DNA of 64,000 bases from Harmothoe impar (GCA_947462335.1 OX381704.1:27179955-27243954), one strand, 5' to 3'; shown: positions 24,401 to 32,767, numbered from the stretch's first letter. Numbers and translations: made by a program. The notes: generated by a model from the letters alone, not told the origin.

Positions 24401-27400
24401 TGAATAAATGCGCTTATTTCACCATGATGTATAGGTAATAGGCAATTGCGTGCACACGACCGTCGTGAAAATATCATCGGCTTGGTAGTGGTACATGTAT
24501 ACACCATTGAAGGTTAGATACCTGCGAAATCATCCACGCCTATGCAGATGACCTATTATGACAACACTAAAATCACAGTACGTTACTATTCATCATCACA
24601 AAGCGTTAATCTTTAGTTATATATAGAGCCCTTTCTGGGCCACGCCCAATGCCCAGACACCTCCCTCATTGCCTCAGCAAAGAGCGGCGGCGGCTGGAGA
24701 TGACCTCTGGGGGAGGTCAGTAGATGGGGAGCAGTATCGACAACCAGAGGGCTGTCAGTACCAGCAGCGCCCCCTAGACAGGTGCCGGCGGGGGCCGGTT
24801 ATTATGGTCTTCCCCTCAGGTAACCTGACGAAACCAGAGCCGATATCTTATCGCTGGGATGTCTCACAACTCGCTCACTTAGTGTGCGAGCAACTCACGT
24901 GGGGGCGCAAGCGACGGCGCACGGCGTCCCGAGCCAACGCTCGACGATGAGCAACTACTCCGGGCAATGTAACAACACAAAATCTGTAGGGGTCTAATAA
25001 ATCACACGCTCCTAGGGATTGGTCTTTTTCGCAACTAGTGGGGGTAGGGGGTATAGTGGTGGTTTGGCAACAACTCAGCCCATGCACACTAACTATGACC
25101 ATGAAAACTCCGACCATGAAAACTTTGACCTTGCAAATGTTGATCATGCAAACTTTAAAGCATGCAGACTTTAAAACATGAAAACTTTACAACATTTTAA
25201 TCTCATATAAACACTTGCAAAAAGAGATTCTCACATCCTCAGACGTTTCTTTATTGAACCAGACCAGAATTGTATAAGTCAATTAGATTACAACTACACC
25301 ACTATGTATATGTTGTTAATTAACTATACTTGGATTGTTCGGTGATCTGTGTCAATCAGCTGGGTGAGAGAGTATTCCATGGATGTCCATGTCTACTTTT
25401 ATGCTTACCAGAAGATTTACCTTTTCCGACTACCATTATGATAGATCTTTTGGTTATATAACATACCTCTTTTGAACATTCATTTATTAGCCCATGATTT
25501 GAAAAATTCTCAATATAAAAGATGGTTATATAATGGACTGACACATTTCAGGGGACCCAGATGCAGGTGCAGAAGTGACGATAGGTGGCGGCACCATCAC
25601 AGGTCGTGTAGTGGAGGCACCTGGTGGCGGTCTAGTGGAGCAATACCTGGGCATCCCCTACGCCAAACCTCCTGTGGACAACCTCCGGTATGCCGACCCT
25701 GTGCCCTATGGTGCCTTCCCCTCCGGTAAGCCATATTTAGAAATTATCTTGAACCAGATTTTGATGGACAGACTGAGTGCTCCTAACAATTGTAGTCTTT
25801 TTACTATCAAGTGAGTGATATTCTTTCAACAACAGGGGAAGGGGTAGTGGATATTATGCATTGCATTTCTGTACATTTCTTTCATTGCACTGTTAAACAT
25901 TTGTATGTGTGTGTAATTTTAGCCATTACATTTTGGAGATCTGTTACGAATTTTAGGAAGCCTACTATTTTTATATATCATATCAATACAGCTAAGGGGA
26001 AATAGGTTTCCTTATTAGAATGCCATAATCGATTTAAAACGTATACTTTAGTCAGAAAATGCTTTGACATGTCAGGTTTTGTTAAAATAAAATAACAAGT
26101 ACCACTGTTCTTGTCCAGGTTCCCATGAAGCCTCTGACTATGGCCCCACATGCCTTCACTACCCGGACACAGTCTATGGCAAATTCCAGGGGTCGGACAT
26201 GTGGAATGCCAAAACTAAATTATCTGAAGACTGCCTCAATCTCAACATCTGGGTTCCGAAGCCAAAACGCAAAAAGAGAACAGTTATGGTAACTACATTA
26301 TGTTACTTGGATCCAAGGATAGATCTCCATGTTGCTGGAGTGAAATACACTTTTGATATACTATTGTCTAACACTGTATTCACTGCTTTATTCTAACTAC
26401 CACATAAAGCAATGGTACAATGTATGTTAAAAAGTTTTAAAAGCATAACGGGGTACTTATTTTACATAAAGAAATGGATTCTGAACACTGCATTAACCTT
26501 TGCATTCAAGCAAATCTAAGATACCTTAAAGAAATACTTAAAGCCGCTTTAAGTTCAGTAATGCCATGTAACTATCACAAAAAGATCATAACACCACTTA
26601 AGTGACTTGTGTGTTACTCGAATTAAATGTGCTTAAAGAGTGACTTTGTTTAGGCATCTTTACTTTGGTTAAATACAAATATTCATGCAGTGAAAGTATT
26701 TCGGGTGAATGTAGCATGCTCCCCTCTTCATATATCTGTCCTCTGACAGCCAATTAATTGTCCTGCCCCCCCTTGCAGGTGTGGATCTTTGGAGGTGGTT
26801 ATTTCTCCGGCTCCAGCTCCCTGTGGGTGTATGACGGCAAGGCGCTGGCAGCCCAGGAGGACGTCATTGTGGCCTCCATGAATTACCGCCTTGGCACATT
26901 CGGCTTCCTCGGCACAGGGGACGGCCGTATCAAAGGTAACTTAAGCAACATAGAAAGTCAAATCTAGGGGGTCGGTGTCATGGCAATTAAGAACCCTGGT
27001 ACAGTTTTGATACTGCATTGGAAATAGTCTTTTGGGTATTGGTGAGAACTGCTTACAATACCGTGGGTGTGTGATATCCATTGCCTTTTCAGTGACTCAC
27101 ACCATGCAGTATACATGGAATATATCAATTTTGTAATAGTCCAAACTCCATTCCCCTGATTGTAACGGTATGCAAATGGGTTAGATTTGGAAGGGATGGA
27201 GTTATTCAAACAGAAAAGTGAATTTTCAAGGGGCCTTTACATACAACGGGAGATATATATCCTGTAGCGCTCCACCCCCGGGGAATCACCCCAAATATAT
27301 GGCCCGGGCATCTTGCCTATAGATACAACGTTAGTGAGAGAACCTAAAGGCCGGACTCCAATGAATCCCATATATATTATCTTGTTCCATACAGTTCTAA

Positions 27401-29715
27401 CTCATTCCAGGTAACTTCGGTCTGAAGGACCAACTTCTTGCCCTCAAGTGGATCCGCGACAATATTGAGGCATTTGGTGGTGATCCCGAGTACATCACCC
27501 TCTTAGGGGAGAGCGCAGGTGGGGCCAGTGTGAGCTACCATATCCTGATGCCTCAGAGCAAGGGACTCTTCCGCAGGGCAATCATGCAAAGTGGTGTCTC
27601 GTTAGCCTCCTGGGCCCTGCTCACACCACAGGAGATTCGGCGCCGCTCGCGAAAGTACTTCACAGATATGAACTGTCCGGACGACGCCAGTGTCCTTGAC
27701 TGTCTGCGCAAAAAGACGCCGCAAGAGATTATGGCCAAGGAGTGGGTGACGACTGGGTTCTTGGACTTCCCCTGGGCACCCACTGTAGATAATGAGTACA
27801 TCACTGATTTACCCATCAACCTGCTCAAAGCTGGCAAATACAATGAGGCAGACGTCATCACGGGCGTCAACAAAGATGAAGGCACCTTCTGGATAGTGTA
27901 CGCAGTGCCTGGTTTCTCCAAGGACAATTCCAGTCTACTGAACTACCAAATGTACAAAAACGCTGTAGATATAGTGGATTTTAACCTGCCAAAGCAGACG
28001 AGACAGCGGATAAAGGAACTCTACAAGCCCGCTGATATCACAGACCGTCGTGCCCTAAGGGATGCCATTGATGATGTCTCTGGTGACCGGGCGTTCATCT
28101 GTCCTGTGACGGAGTGGGCTGAGATTTGGCGCAAGTCAGGATTAAAGACATATTACTACTACTTGAGCTACAGGGCCTCCAATGAGGTGTGGCCACCATG
28201 GATGGGCGTCATTCATGGTGCAGATTGCCAGGTAAGCATCTCGTACCTTTCTGTCCTATCTCTACCCCATTAAAGGGGAAAGTACCTCTCTGTTAAAGAC
28301 AGATTCAAACCTCTCATTTCAGCTTCAGTATTCTTTCAAACTTTTAGCAGAGATGAAAAGATGAACAACATTTATACAAATTTTACTTACATGGCGATCA
28401 TTTATATTTGTGATCACCGTATTATGATGATAAAGAATAAAAACATGTACATTGAATATGATGTGATTATGTACATTGAATATGATGTGATCCATTTACT
28501 TATGTCTTTATATGTATTTATTAGCGAATTTGATATCGCTTTACTAGAAATTATTGCTTCCCTATGGTTATACCCATGAAACCCTGGCAGGCGTTTCCAG
28601 GTACATTATTGTTTTCCTATGGACCTTGGAGACAACATTGGGCTGGAATTGGTTCAGGTTGAACTCACTAGATGGGGCTATGGTGATGTTTAAGTGTCAG
28701 CTTTGCTAGTTGTACAAATCCGTCCAGGGGGCCAGTGTGTGAATAGCTCCTTACACCTTTAATAATGTCATAATTCTTTAAAGGTTATATAACGTTTGCC
28801 ATAATAAGGAGCCATATACAAACGTTATAATGTTGTTTAACGTTATTTGTTTTCCAGTTTACTGGGATACTGATTCCCTAGCCCTTTGGAACCTTTTGGA
28901 ACATTGTCCACTTATAACGCACAATAAAGTGGCAATTTGTAAAGCTGACACAATTGACATAGCTCTATTCTATCACATCTACTTCCCTTGTAGTCCCAGT
29001 GATCGCTAAAAGGCTATTATTTGTTGAGCATGATATGTGTTACATGATATGGCCTAACGACCCGGGCTATATTACAAATGTGTTGATCGTGAGCAACATG
29101 CAATAATATGTATGCTTTGTATTGTAGTGGATGTTTGGAATGCCACTTAACAAAAGCAGAGGATATACAGTAGAAGAAGAAAAGTTCGCTAAAGATCTCA
29201 TGAGTTATTGGTCTAACTTTGCTAAATACGGGTAAGTACGACCCTATTGTTATACAACTTTGTTTACACGATTTAAATACTATACCATAACCTATTTATT
29301 TGTTATTACTTATGTAAGAAAATAGATACATTAACAGTAGTTCAGTTGGGGGCGGGGTCTTAGTAGGCCTAAATACAATATTTGAGAATGGTTTGGAGGA
29401 ACAACTGCAGTGGGTAGAGGTACAGATTCTTTTTTTCATTGTGAAGATAGCAAACCAATAAATTTAATAACCAATAAGGATACCGTTTTGAGCCACCTCT
29501 GAATGCAGTTGCATGTCTTGTTGCACATTTACAGAAGTCCAAATGGTCGAGATTTACCCACATGGCCACAGTACACGGCAAGGGAAGCTTCGTACCTGGA
29601 GTTCAAGAATCCGTCCCAATACATCCTCCACAAAAACACTACACACCGCCAACGTGAGTGCCAAGTGTGGAACGAAATACAAGAGCAGTACCTTGAAGCA
29701 CAGTCTCAAGAATAG
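2434..29715 (+). CDS. Cholinesterase-like type II membrane protein (locus, 8 exons)
   Basis: This gene encodes a catalytically complete AChE/BChE-type carboxylesterase of the alpha/beta-hydrolase fold. The exons at 2434-2555, 20836-20963, 25552-25725, 26119-26288, 26779-26935, 27411-28231, 29128-29231 and 29535-29715 all have GT-AG borders and join in phase into 618 residues plus a stop. Residues 1-56 are cytoplasmic, 58-82 the membrane span, 90-618 the extracellular esterase. Catalytic residues are S285 (GESAG), E407 (NKDEGTF) and H519 (GVIHG), with GGG 203-205 as oxyanion hole. AChE gorge residues are retained: D158 (Torpedo D72), W170 (W84), W362 (W279), F410 (F330) and Y414 (Y334). Disulfide pairs are C153-C180, C339-C348 and C481-C601. 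N-glycosylation sequons lie at N423, N532 and N593. The likely reaction is choline-ester hydrolysis at the cell surface. The true N-terminus may lie upstream, since the first exon has an acceptor site. Alternative first exons are listed separately. Confidence 0.9.
5617..5754. mobile_element. ACGTT-family MITE
   Basis: The element opens with CAAAAAAACGTTATTTTACG and closes with AACGTTTTTTGTTTACTGGG, the inverted form of the CCCAGTAAACAAAAAACGTT terminus seen at 1966. The core is CCATAGTAAGGAGCC. The left end lacks the CCCAGT hexamer. Confidence 0.8.
5919..6344 (-). other. Unrecognised 141-codon open frame
   Basis: The minus strand stays open for 141 codons in a region with moderately high G+C. 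The protein has no domain that I recognise, and the opposite strand is also open for over 60 codons in two frames. It could be a decayed transposon gene or chance. There is no adjacent exon partner or splice pattern that supports a host gene. Confidence 0.15.
6986..7044 (-). repeat. Dispersed repeat, inverted relative of 16637-16695
   Basis: Read on the minus strand this contains GCCGAAGGCTGGTCAGCAAG, TTCACAGGGCCCATACGGACC and GCACCTGG, matching 16637-16695 at most positions. The family is probably the tail of a retroposon, but its identity is not established. Confidence 0.65.
8838..8908 (+). CDS. Candidate alternative first exon (cytoplasmic start)
   Basis: An ATG at 8838, with a second in-frame ATG at 8847 that has A at -3, opens 23 codons plus two bases before the donor CCT/GTAAGT. 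The phase matches the membrane-span exon at 20836, giving a cytoplasmic tail that begins [16 protein letters not shown] stop codon at 8820-8822 precedes it in frame. Phase agreement alone has a one-in-three chance, and the region is open on the minus strand as well, so this is a weak call that needs transcript evidence. Confidence 0.2.
8971..9074. repeat. (TA)n microsatellite
   Basis: A long TA tract with a few ATGTATATAC interruptions, located directly beside the ACGTT-family element at 9089. Confidence 0.95.
9089..9207. mobile_element. ACGTT-family MITE
   Basis: The interior reads ATAACGTTATATAACGTTTC followed by the core GCTCCTTACTATTGCATAACG. The right end is AACGTTTTTTTGTAAGCTGGG, a diverged form of the family terminus. 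The left end is lost in or next to the TA tract. Confidence 0.78.
9757..10029. mobile_element. Inverted-repeat element with tandem repeats in both arms
   Basis: The left arm (9757-9815) and the reverse complement of the right arm (9953-10029) share CCAATGTTTTT and repeated units of the type CTCTGACCAGGTGCCGT. Each arm carries three or four such 17-18 bp units. The spacer of about 135 bp is AT-rich. This is the layout of a foldback-type element. No coding capacity is seen. Confidence 0.7.
10620..10972. repeat. Dispersed repeat, copy 2
   Basis: This is the second copy of the repeat at 5-364, in the same orientation and aligned along its whole length with many point differences. It ends ATCTTATAACGTAGTTTCATTG where the first copy ends with the (TA)n junction. 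Confidence 0.75.
12499..12566. repeat. (TA)n microsatellite
   Basis: About 34 TA dinucleotides without interruption. Confidence 0.95.
14481..14556 (-). repeat. tRNA-like sequence, probable SINE head or tRNA pseudogene
   Basis: On the minus strand the order is an A-box-like TAGAGTAGGGGTAAAGC, an anticodon-loop-like CTTACAT (anticodon TAC, valine type), and a B-box-like GGGTTCAAACCC. Spacing is that of a tRNA. The presumed acceptor arms (GCCCCAG and TCATGTC) do not pair, so a working tRNA is unlikely. A tRNA-derived SINE head or decayed tRNA gene fits better. Confidence 0.5.
15995..16008 (+). CDS. Candidate alternative first exon (MEED start)
   Basis: ATG in a strong Kozak context (ACCATGG) is followed by GAG GAG GAC AG and a perfect consensus donor CAG/GTGAGT. 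The two leftover bases match the phase of the membrane-span exon at 20836, so the product would start [14 protein letters not shown] and continue into the membrane span (582 residues in total). The surrounding 120 bp are rich in CpG, unlike most of the intron, as expected for an internal promoter. The frame is also open upstream to about 15806 without another ATG. An ATG at 15976 is in the wrong phase. Confidence 0.5.
16541..16920. repeat. Region of repeated TTAGGTTGTC-type palindromes
   Basis: Short related words recur about ten times in both orientations: GACAACCTTAGGTTGTC, GTGACAACCTAAGGTCGTC, TGACGATCTTAGGTGGTC, TTGACAACCTTCAAG, GGTTGTCCCAATGGCAACC. A GATA tetranucleotide run lies at about 16608-16627, and 16637-16695 belongs to the dispersed family also found at 6986-7044. 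The array is degenerate and has no fixed period. Confidence 0.6.
18390..18442. repeat. (TA)n microsatellite
   Basis: About 26 TA units following a short GT run. Confidence 0.95.
18800..19114. mobile_element. PIF/Harbinger-like MITE
   Basis: Terminal inverted repeats of about 31 bp begin GGGAGTGCTCATTTTTTAAC, and the right end is their complement. The element is flanked on both sides by TAA (18797-18799 and 19115-19117). A three-base TWA target duplication with GGG-starting ends is the PIF/Harbinger signature. The 315-bp interior alternates C-runs with AAATTTTTTAC blocks and has no transposase. Confidence 0.85.
19660..19855. repeat. GC-rich repeat with AGCCCA/TGGGCT words
   Basis: Repeated blocks such as GGGCCAGCCCACTT, CAGCTGGGCAGCCCATATGGGC and CAGCCCATCTGTGACCCACC fill the segment. 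A related opposite-strand stretch (CAGATAGGGCTCAGGTGGGCTGAGCCCATG) lies at 18610-18652. It is probably a dispersed non-autonomous transposon, but its borders are not defined. Confidence 0.5.
20201..20433. mobile_element. Harbinger-like MITE, decayed second copy
   Basis: This copy shares CATTTTTTAACAACA, TTTGTAGCATAGTAA, GCGCGGGCTTTT and AAATGAGCACTCCC with the element at 18800-19114. Its right border is again followed by TAA. The left terminus is damaged and the C-runs are shorter. Confidence 0.8.
20836..20963 (+). CDS. Cholinesterase exon: membrane anchor
   Basis: Acceptor TTTTACAG and donor CCAC/GTGAGT bound 128 bases. The product is [16 protein letters not shown] followed by about 25 hydrophobic residues (L58-L82 of the assembled protein) ending FALP. 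A basic cluster before the span and no cleavage site give an N-in, C-out type II anchor. The coding bases are strongly enriched in G+C compared with the flanking intron. The exon ends one base into the codon that the esterase exon at 25552 completes. Confidence 0.85.
21322..21412. repeat. Short palindromic repeat cluster
   Basis: ACAGTAGAATCTAC recurs three times within 90 bp, partly as the palindrome ACAGTAGAATCTACTGTA. Confidence 0.75.
21634..21692. repeat. TAGTA/TATAG pentanucleotide repeat
   Basis: Eleven or so TATAG-type units with two small slips. Simple-sequence repeat. Confidence 0.9.
22914..22985 (+). promoter_or_regulatory. Upstream ORF before the signal-peptide start
   Basis: An ATG in good context (CCACCATGC) opens 23 codons and stops at TAG 22983-22985, 21 bp before the signal-peptide ATG and in the same frame. 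If the transcript begins upstream of 22914 this would reduce initiation at 23007. If it begins downstream, the ORF is irrelevant. Confidence 0.3.
23007..23163 (+). CDS. Candidate alternative first exon: signal peptide
   Basis: ATG in strong Kozak context (AGCATGG) opens 52 codons plus one base before the donor TTTG/GTGGGT. The protein starts [11 protein letters not shown], continues with a leucine-rich core ([12 protein letters not shown]) and a small-residue GGG that suits signal peptidase, then a polar stretch ending VTQQSCFG. The leftover base matches exactly the phase needed by the esterase exon at 25552, so the joined product is an uninterrupted 587-residue secreted esterase. An in-frame TAG at 22983-22985 shows this is a start exon and not an internal one. 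The segment is G+C-rich compared with its flanks. It would bypass the membrane-anchor exon. Transcript evidence is needed. Confidence 0.6.
24761..24779 (-). promoter_or_regulatory. CTCF-like motif
   Basis: The minus strand reads TCTAGGGGGCGCTGCTGG, which matches the AGGGGGCGCTG core of the bilaterian CTCF consensus. A single motif match is weak evidence of binding. Confidence 0.35.
24804..24819 (+). CDS. Candidate minimal first exon (MVFPS)
   Basis: ATG with A at -3 and G at +4 is followed by GTC TTC CCC TCA G and the donor CAG/GTAACC. The phase fits the exon at 25552 and would give an esterase without signal or anchor. The exon is only 16 bases, so chance is a real possibility. The CpG-rich context is the main support. 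Confidence 0.25.
25552..25725 (+). CDS. Cholinesterase exon: start of esterase domain
   Basis: Bounded by ACATTTCAG and CTCCG/GTAAGC. It encodes the first beta-strands of the fold ([15 protein letters not shown], residues 94-108 or so) and the family-typical [15 protein letters not shown] motif. This is the first exon shared by all proposed isoforms. Confidence 0.95.
26119..26288 (+). CDS. Cholinesterase exon: choline-site loop
   Basis: Bounded by TTGTCCAG and TTATG/GTAACT. It carries C153, D158 and W170 in CLHYPD..SDMWNAK, which align without gaps to the Torpedo AChE loop with C67, D72 and W84. It also carries the carboxylesterase signature [10 protein letters not shown] with C180, the disulfide partner. 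The retained Trp and Asp are the features that separate cholinesterases from general carboxylesterases. Confidence 0.95.
26779..26935 (+). CDS. Cholinesterase exon: oxyanion hole
   Basis: Bounded by CCTTGCAG and CAAAG/GTAACT. It encodes [14 protein letters not shown] with the GGG oxyanion hole (203-205) and the conserved [11 protein letters not shown] strand. The residue aligned to Torpedo Y121 is Phe. Confidence 0.95.
27411..28231 (+). CDS. Cholinesterase exon: catalytic core
   Basis: This 821-base exon holds all three catalytic residues. S285 is in GESAGGAS, E407 in [10 protein letters not shown]519 in MGVIHGAD. It also has W362 at the peripheral site and the acyl-pocket segment GFLDFPWAP, where the residue aligned to Torpedo F288 is Leu and that aligned to F290 is Phe. 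It is bounded by CATTCCAG and GCCAG/GTAAGC. C339-C348 and C481 are the expected disulfide cysteines, and C523 is extra. Confidence 0.97.
28779..28866. mobile_element. ACGTT-family MITE, shortened
   Basis: GGTTATATAACGTTTGCCATAATAAGGAGCC in the core and GTTTAACGTTATTTG then TTTACTGGG at the right end place it in the family at 1966-2100. It lies in the intron between the last two large cholinesterase exons and is about 50 bp shorter than the others. Confidence 0.75.
29128..29231 (+). CDS. Cholinesterase exon: post-catalytic helix
   Basis: Bounded by TATTGTAG and ACGG/GTAAGT. The product [28 protein letters not shown] (split by position: 525-552) follows the catalytic His and matches the FGLPL..EEE..S..M..YW pattern of AChE. 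N532 is a glycosylation sequon. Confidence 0.93.
29535..29715 (+). CDS. Cholinesterase terminal exon
   Basis: Acceptor TTTACAG is followed by [14 protein letters not shown], the end-of-domain motif, and C601 (RECQVWNE), which corresponds to AChE C521. The TAG stop falls at 29713-29715, 17 residues after C601. There is no tryptophan-rich tetramerisation peptide, no free C-terminal Cys and no GPI signal, so anchoring must come from the N-terminus. Confidence 0.95.
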
Positions 29716-30085
29716 TTTGGTTACTTAGTATATACATGAGAAACTGAGTAAATACTTCTATCCAGCTTCATTACAAGGAATACTTGCCTCTATTTATAAT
29801 TACTAAGAAAATGGCTGCAATTTGTGGACCAGACTCATTTATTGCAGGCCCTTTGCAGCCGACATAAAGCTGAGATTCCCCATGTGACGTCACTTCCTGA
29901 GGTGGCGCCATGTATTCTTGATAAAACTTGTTTGTTGTATATATCATGCACACAATTGATATTGGCATCTGCTGGACAACTGCTTCTTTTTGAGTTATTG
30001 TTAATTCTTTCCATGTGCTCGTTCTGTGGGCTGGTTTGTTATACAGGGATCATATAATCGTGTAATAAAGTGAATACAACAATGT
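29716..30085 (+). other. Probable 3' UTR of the cholinesterase
   Basis: No open frame continues after the stop. The first canonical poly(A) signal is at 30064. The 3' end is inferred from that signal only. Confidence 0.5.
30064..30069 (+). terminator. AATAAA poly(A) signal
   Basis: Canonical hexamer 349 bp after the cholinesterase stop codon. Other AATAAA hexamers occur further downstream (for example near 32224 and 32424), so the 3' UTR could be longer. Confidence 0.5.
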
Positions 30086-30089
30086 ACTC

Positions 30090-32515
30090 GCATGAACAGA
30101 CTTTTACAACTGGTGGTCTGCAATAAGTCACTACTGTTTTGCTTATCGAGTATGTATGTACTAAATGTAAACAACAGTTTTTACAAAATGTACAGATATG
30201 GTCAAAAGTTACTCTATGAATGCCCAGATTATGCCCTAAAACATTTAAACATTAATTGGATTTTTTTACTTGATGGTCCTGTAAAGTATACGCAACATAT
30301 TACGATTTTTCCTGGTTGCTGGCATGCCATAAAGATGTTGATTGTGGTGACATTTTCCATCACCATTTGTACATGTCTGTTGTTTTCATATGTAAATACC
30401 AAAGAAAATTGTAAGGGAGTCATTATCTCTGAAAAGTGTGTCTTAGTATGATAAACAATTTCCATGTAGAAAGGTCTTACAAGAAGAATGGTGTGTAAAG
30501 AAAGAATGCAAAATTAGTAAGGTGCATGATTCTCGTTATTTGAAGAAACCGACTGTTCAATTTTGCCTGCACTTAATTTGATGAGAAATGCTCCTTCTCC
30601 CGTCATCTGATAGTCATTATATGGTTATACCCTTCCACTTTTCCACTTCCAACTAAAGTATTTTACTACATGTTTCACTGTTGCTGTGTGATGTATTCAT
30701 ATATTCCAGGCCATGTGGAACTGACCATTCTCCATGGGTACTCACATTCTTTGACATAATCATGTACATTACAAAATACATAGTCACGTGTAAATAATGA
30801 TAACTACTAATGTAATCCACTGATTTGTGTTACTTCGCCACTTCTTTCCCCAAAGTAAGTTGCTGTTCACTTTAAATACACGTCTGTAAGGGAGGTAATT
30901 CCCTTTGCCGACGTATGGATGGCTGATGTCACAACAAACTTATATTATAAGTTTGATATTGATGTTTAATGCAGATTATATACATAACCATTGGTCTATA
31001 TATGCTAAAGGCTGAATAGTATAATATCCACCTTTCTCACATACACACACATGTATATCAGACATACACACACCTATATATATATAAATATATGATACAT
31101 CGCACTTTGTATGGAGTGTATCCCTCATATCAGAAGATGATTTAGAGCTAGATGCTCAACCCTATAACTTATCAAATAGAGCAAAAGAGAGTATTCAGGG
31201 AAAGGATTCCAAACCCATTGCTCACAGAATGAATTTCGTTACAGACTGTATATGTTTGGACCTTCGGATGTTCTTTGTTAACGGATTGCAAGAATTGAAT
31301 TGTATAGTACAGCAGTGCATTATTCTTAATTAAGTATATCATTGGGTTGTCATTGGAAACACCATGGAATAGAATTGAATCTATCTACATGTCAAATGCG
31401 GGTTCTTCATGTCAATGGGGGGGGGGGGGGTTATTCATAGGCCTATTATGAAGCCTAATGTTAAATGCTCTGCAATATAAAATAATCACTGACGCAGTGA
31501 CTTGTAAGCAGCTACATTGTGGCCACCGGTGTTATATATAAACACTGGTATATATGTGGCCATATGCATTGAATCTGTGTTAGGCATTATTATTGCTGGT
31601 TGTACAATATTTATTGTAAAGTATTGAGGTGATTTTACATAAAATTACATGTCTATACGCGTGAGTTGATCTGAGAATCTTGTTTGATGCAATGTATATA
31701 GGCTAGGTCATATATGATGTGGTGTTGAGGGTATTATCCCGTTCAGGGATAGCACAGAAGAGACGATATGGAGGGACACTTTGAATACAGTCATTGCAGA
31801 TTAATTCATCATTCGAGAAAATATCTGCAGATGTACATCCCTAGCAATACTATCCATTGTTTATATCCAGAAGACAGCGTCTTAATCACAAAAGAATGGA
31901 GTTGCTTTCTTTTATGAAGAGTAAAACAAGATATCGATTTTCAATTCTTATCAATGCTATCCTCCTTGGTTTCTGTTAATTATACGTTCGATACCGCGGG
32001 TCAATGAATGCATATCTTTATTATTCTGATTAAACTTACCTTTATAAATGATAAGTCTATAAACAGCGCCTGTTAATCACTATAATATATACATATAATA
32101 CATCCCTTTGTCTCTAACACTGATGACATCCATGATGTAATAACCTAATCCCTGTATAGTTGGGTTCGTTCAAACAGAAGATGATTAAATAGTGAGAGCT
32201 GTCACAAGATGACACATAATCAATAAAGCTTGAGGAAAACAAAACACAGGATAGCCAATTTCTACGGGGACATTCTGTGGGCAGGCTAATACTGCCCCAT
32301 CAGTCTTTTTCTTTAGAGCTGTGTTTATATGTATATTAGTATGTGTTGTTTTGTGTGACTCTTAGGCATGCAGGGGAGCTACTTTGCTCAGATGAACCTG
32401 CAATATTATGGTAGTACAAGTTGAATAAAGACCCACTGGGGTATTTTAGTGAAAACTGAGCTTATTTTAATTATTCATCGATACAAAAACGTTCTGATCT
32501 GGTAGCTCTCAGGCC
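30090..32515. other. Intergenic stretch, nothing recognised
   Basis: AT-rich sequence with a short G-run at 31420-31430. A 119-codon open frame at 30092-30451 is low in complexity and has no recognised domain. I see no exon or transposon border. Confidence 0.5.
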
Positions 32516-32520
32516 TTACT

Positions 32521-32767
32521 ATGGCAGTCTTTGCGAAAACTTTTTCATCCCACAGGACATTCGTCCTGCAAATTTCCAATGTTGAAGGACCGGCTATATA
32601 TTTGGAGGACCGGATAGCCACATATGAATCCAACTGAATTATTCTCGTCCAGGAAAGCCCAACATGCGACTGGACATTCAGTCCTTCTACACTTGTAGAA
32701 CTGCTGGACCGGTGGCATTTTAGAAGGACATTGCCACTGTCCTACATGTTTTCGCAAAGACTGCTAT
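32521..32767. mobile_element. MITE with 20-bp terminal inverted repeats
   Basis: ATGGCAGTCTTTGCGAAAAC on the left is the near-perfect complement of GTTTTCGCAAAGACTGCTAT on the right. The interior has repeated GGACCGG and AGGACATT words. No clear target duplication. Confidence 0.75.

Larger units (their letters stand above)
24660..24945 (+). promoter_or_regulatory. CpG-rich islet with possible promoter function
   Basis: About 290 bp unusually rich in CpG for the intron, lying 600-900 bp before the first esterase exon. It includes a CTCF-like motif at 24761-24779 and a small candidate start exon at 24804-24819. It may be an internal promoter or an insulator. Confidence 0.4.
20964..25551 (+). 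other. Intron 2 of the cholinesterase, 4.6 kb
   Basis: This interval separates the anchor exon from the first esterase exon. It contains two further candidate first exons (23007-23163 and 24804-24819), short TAGTA and CAGTAGAATCTA repeats, and an A+T-rich tail ending TAAAATTCAATTAATCAATCAAT at about 22117-22140 that resembles a retroposon end. The minus-strand open frame at 21023-21265 has no recognised relative. Confidence 0.75.
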
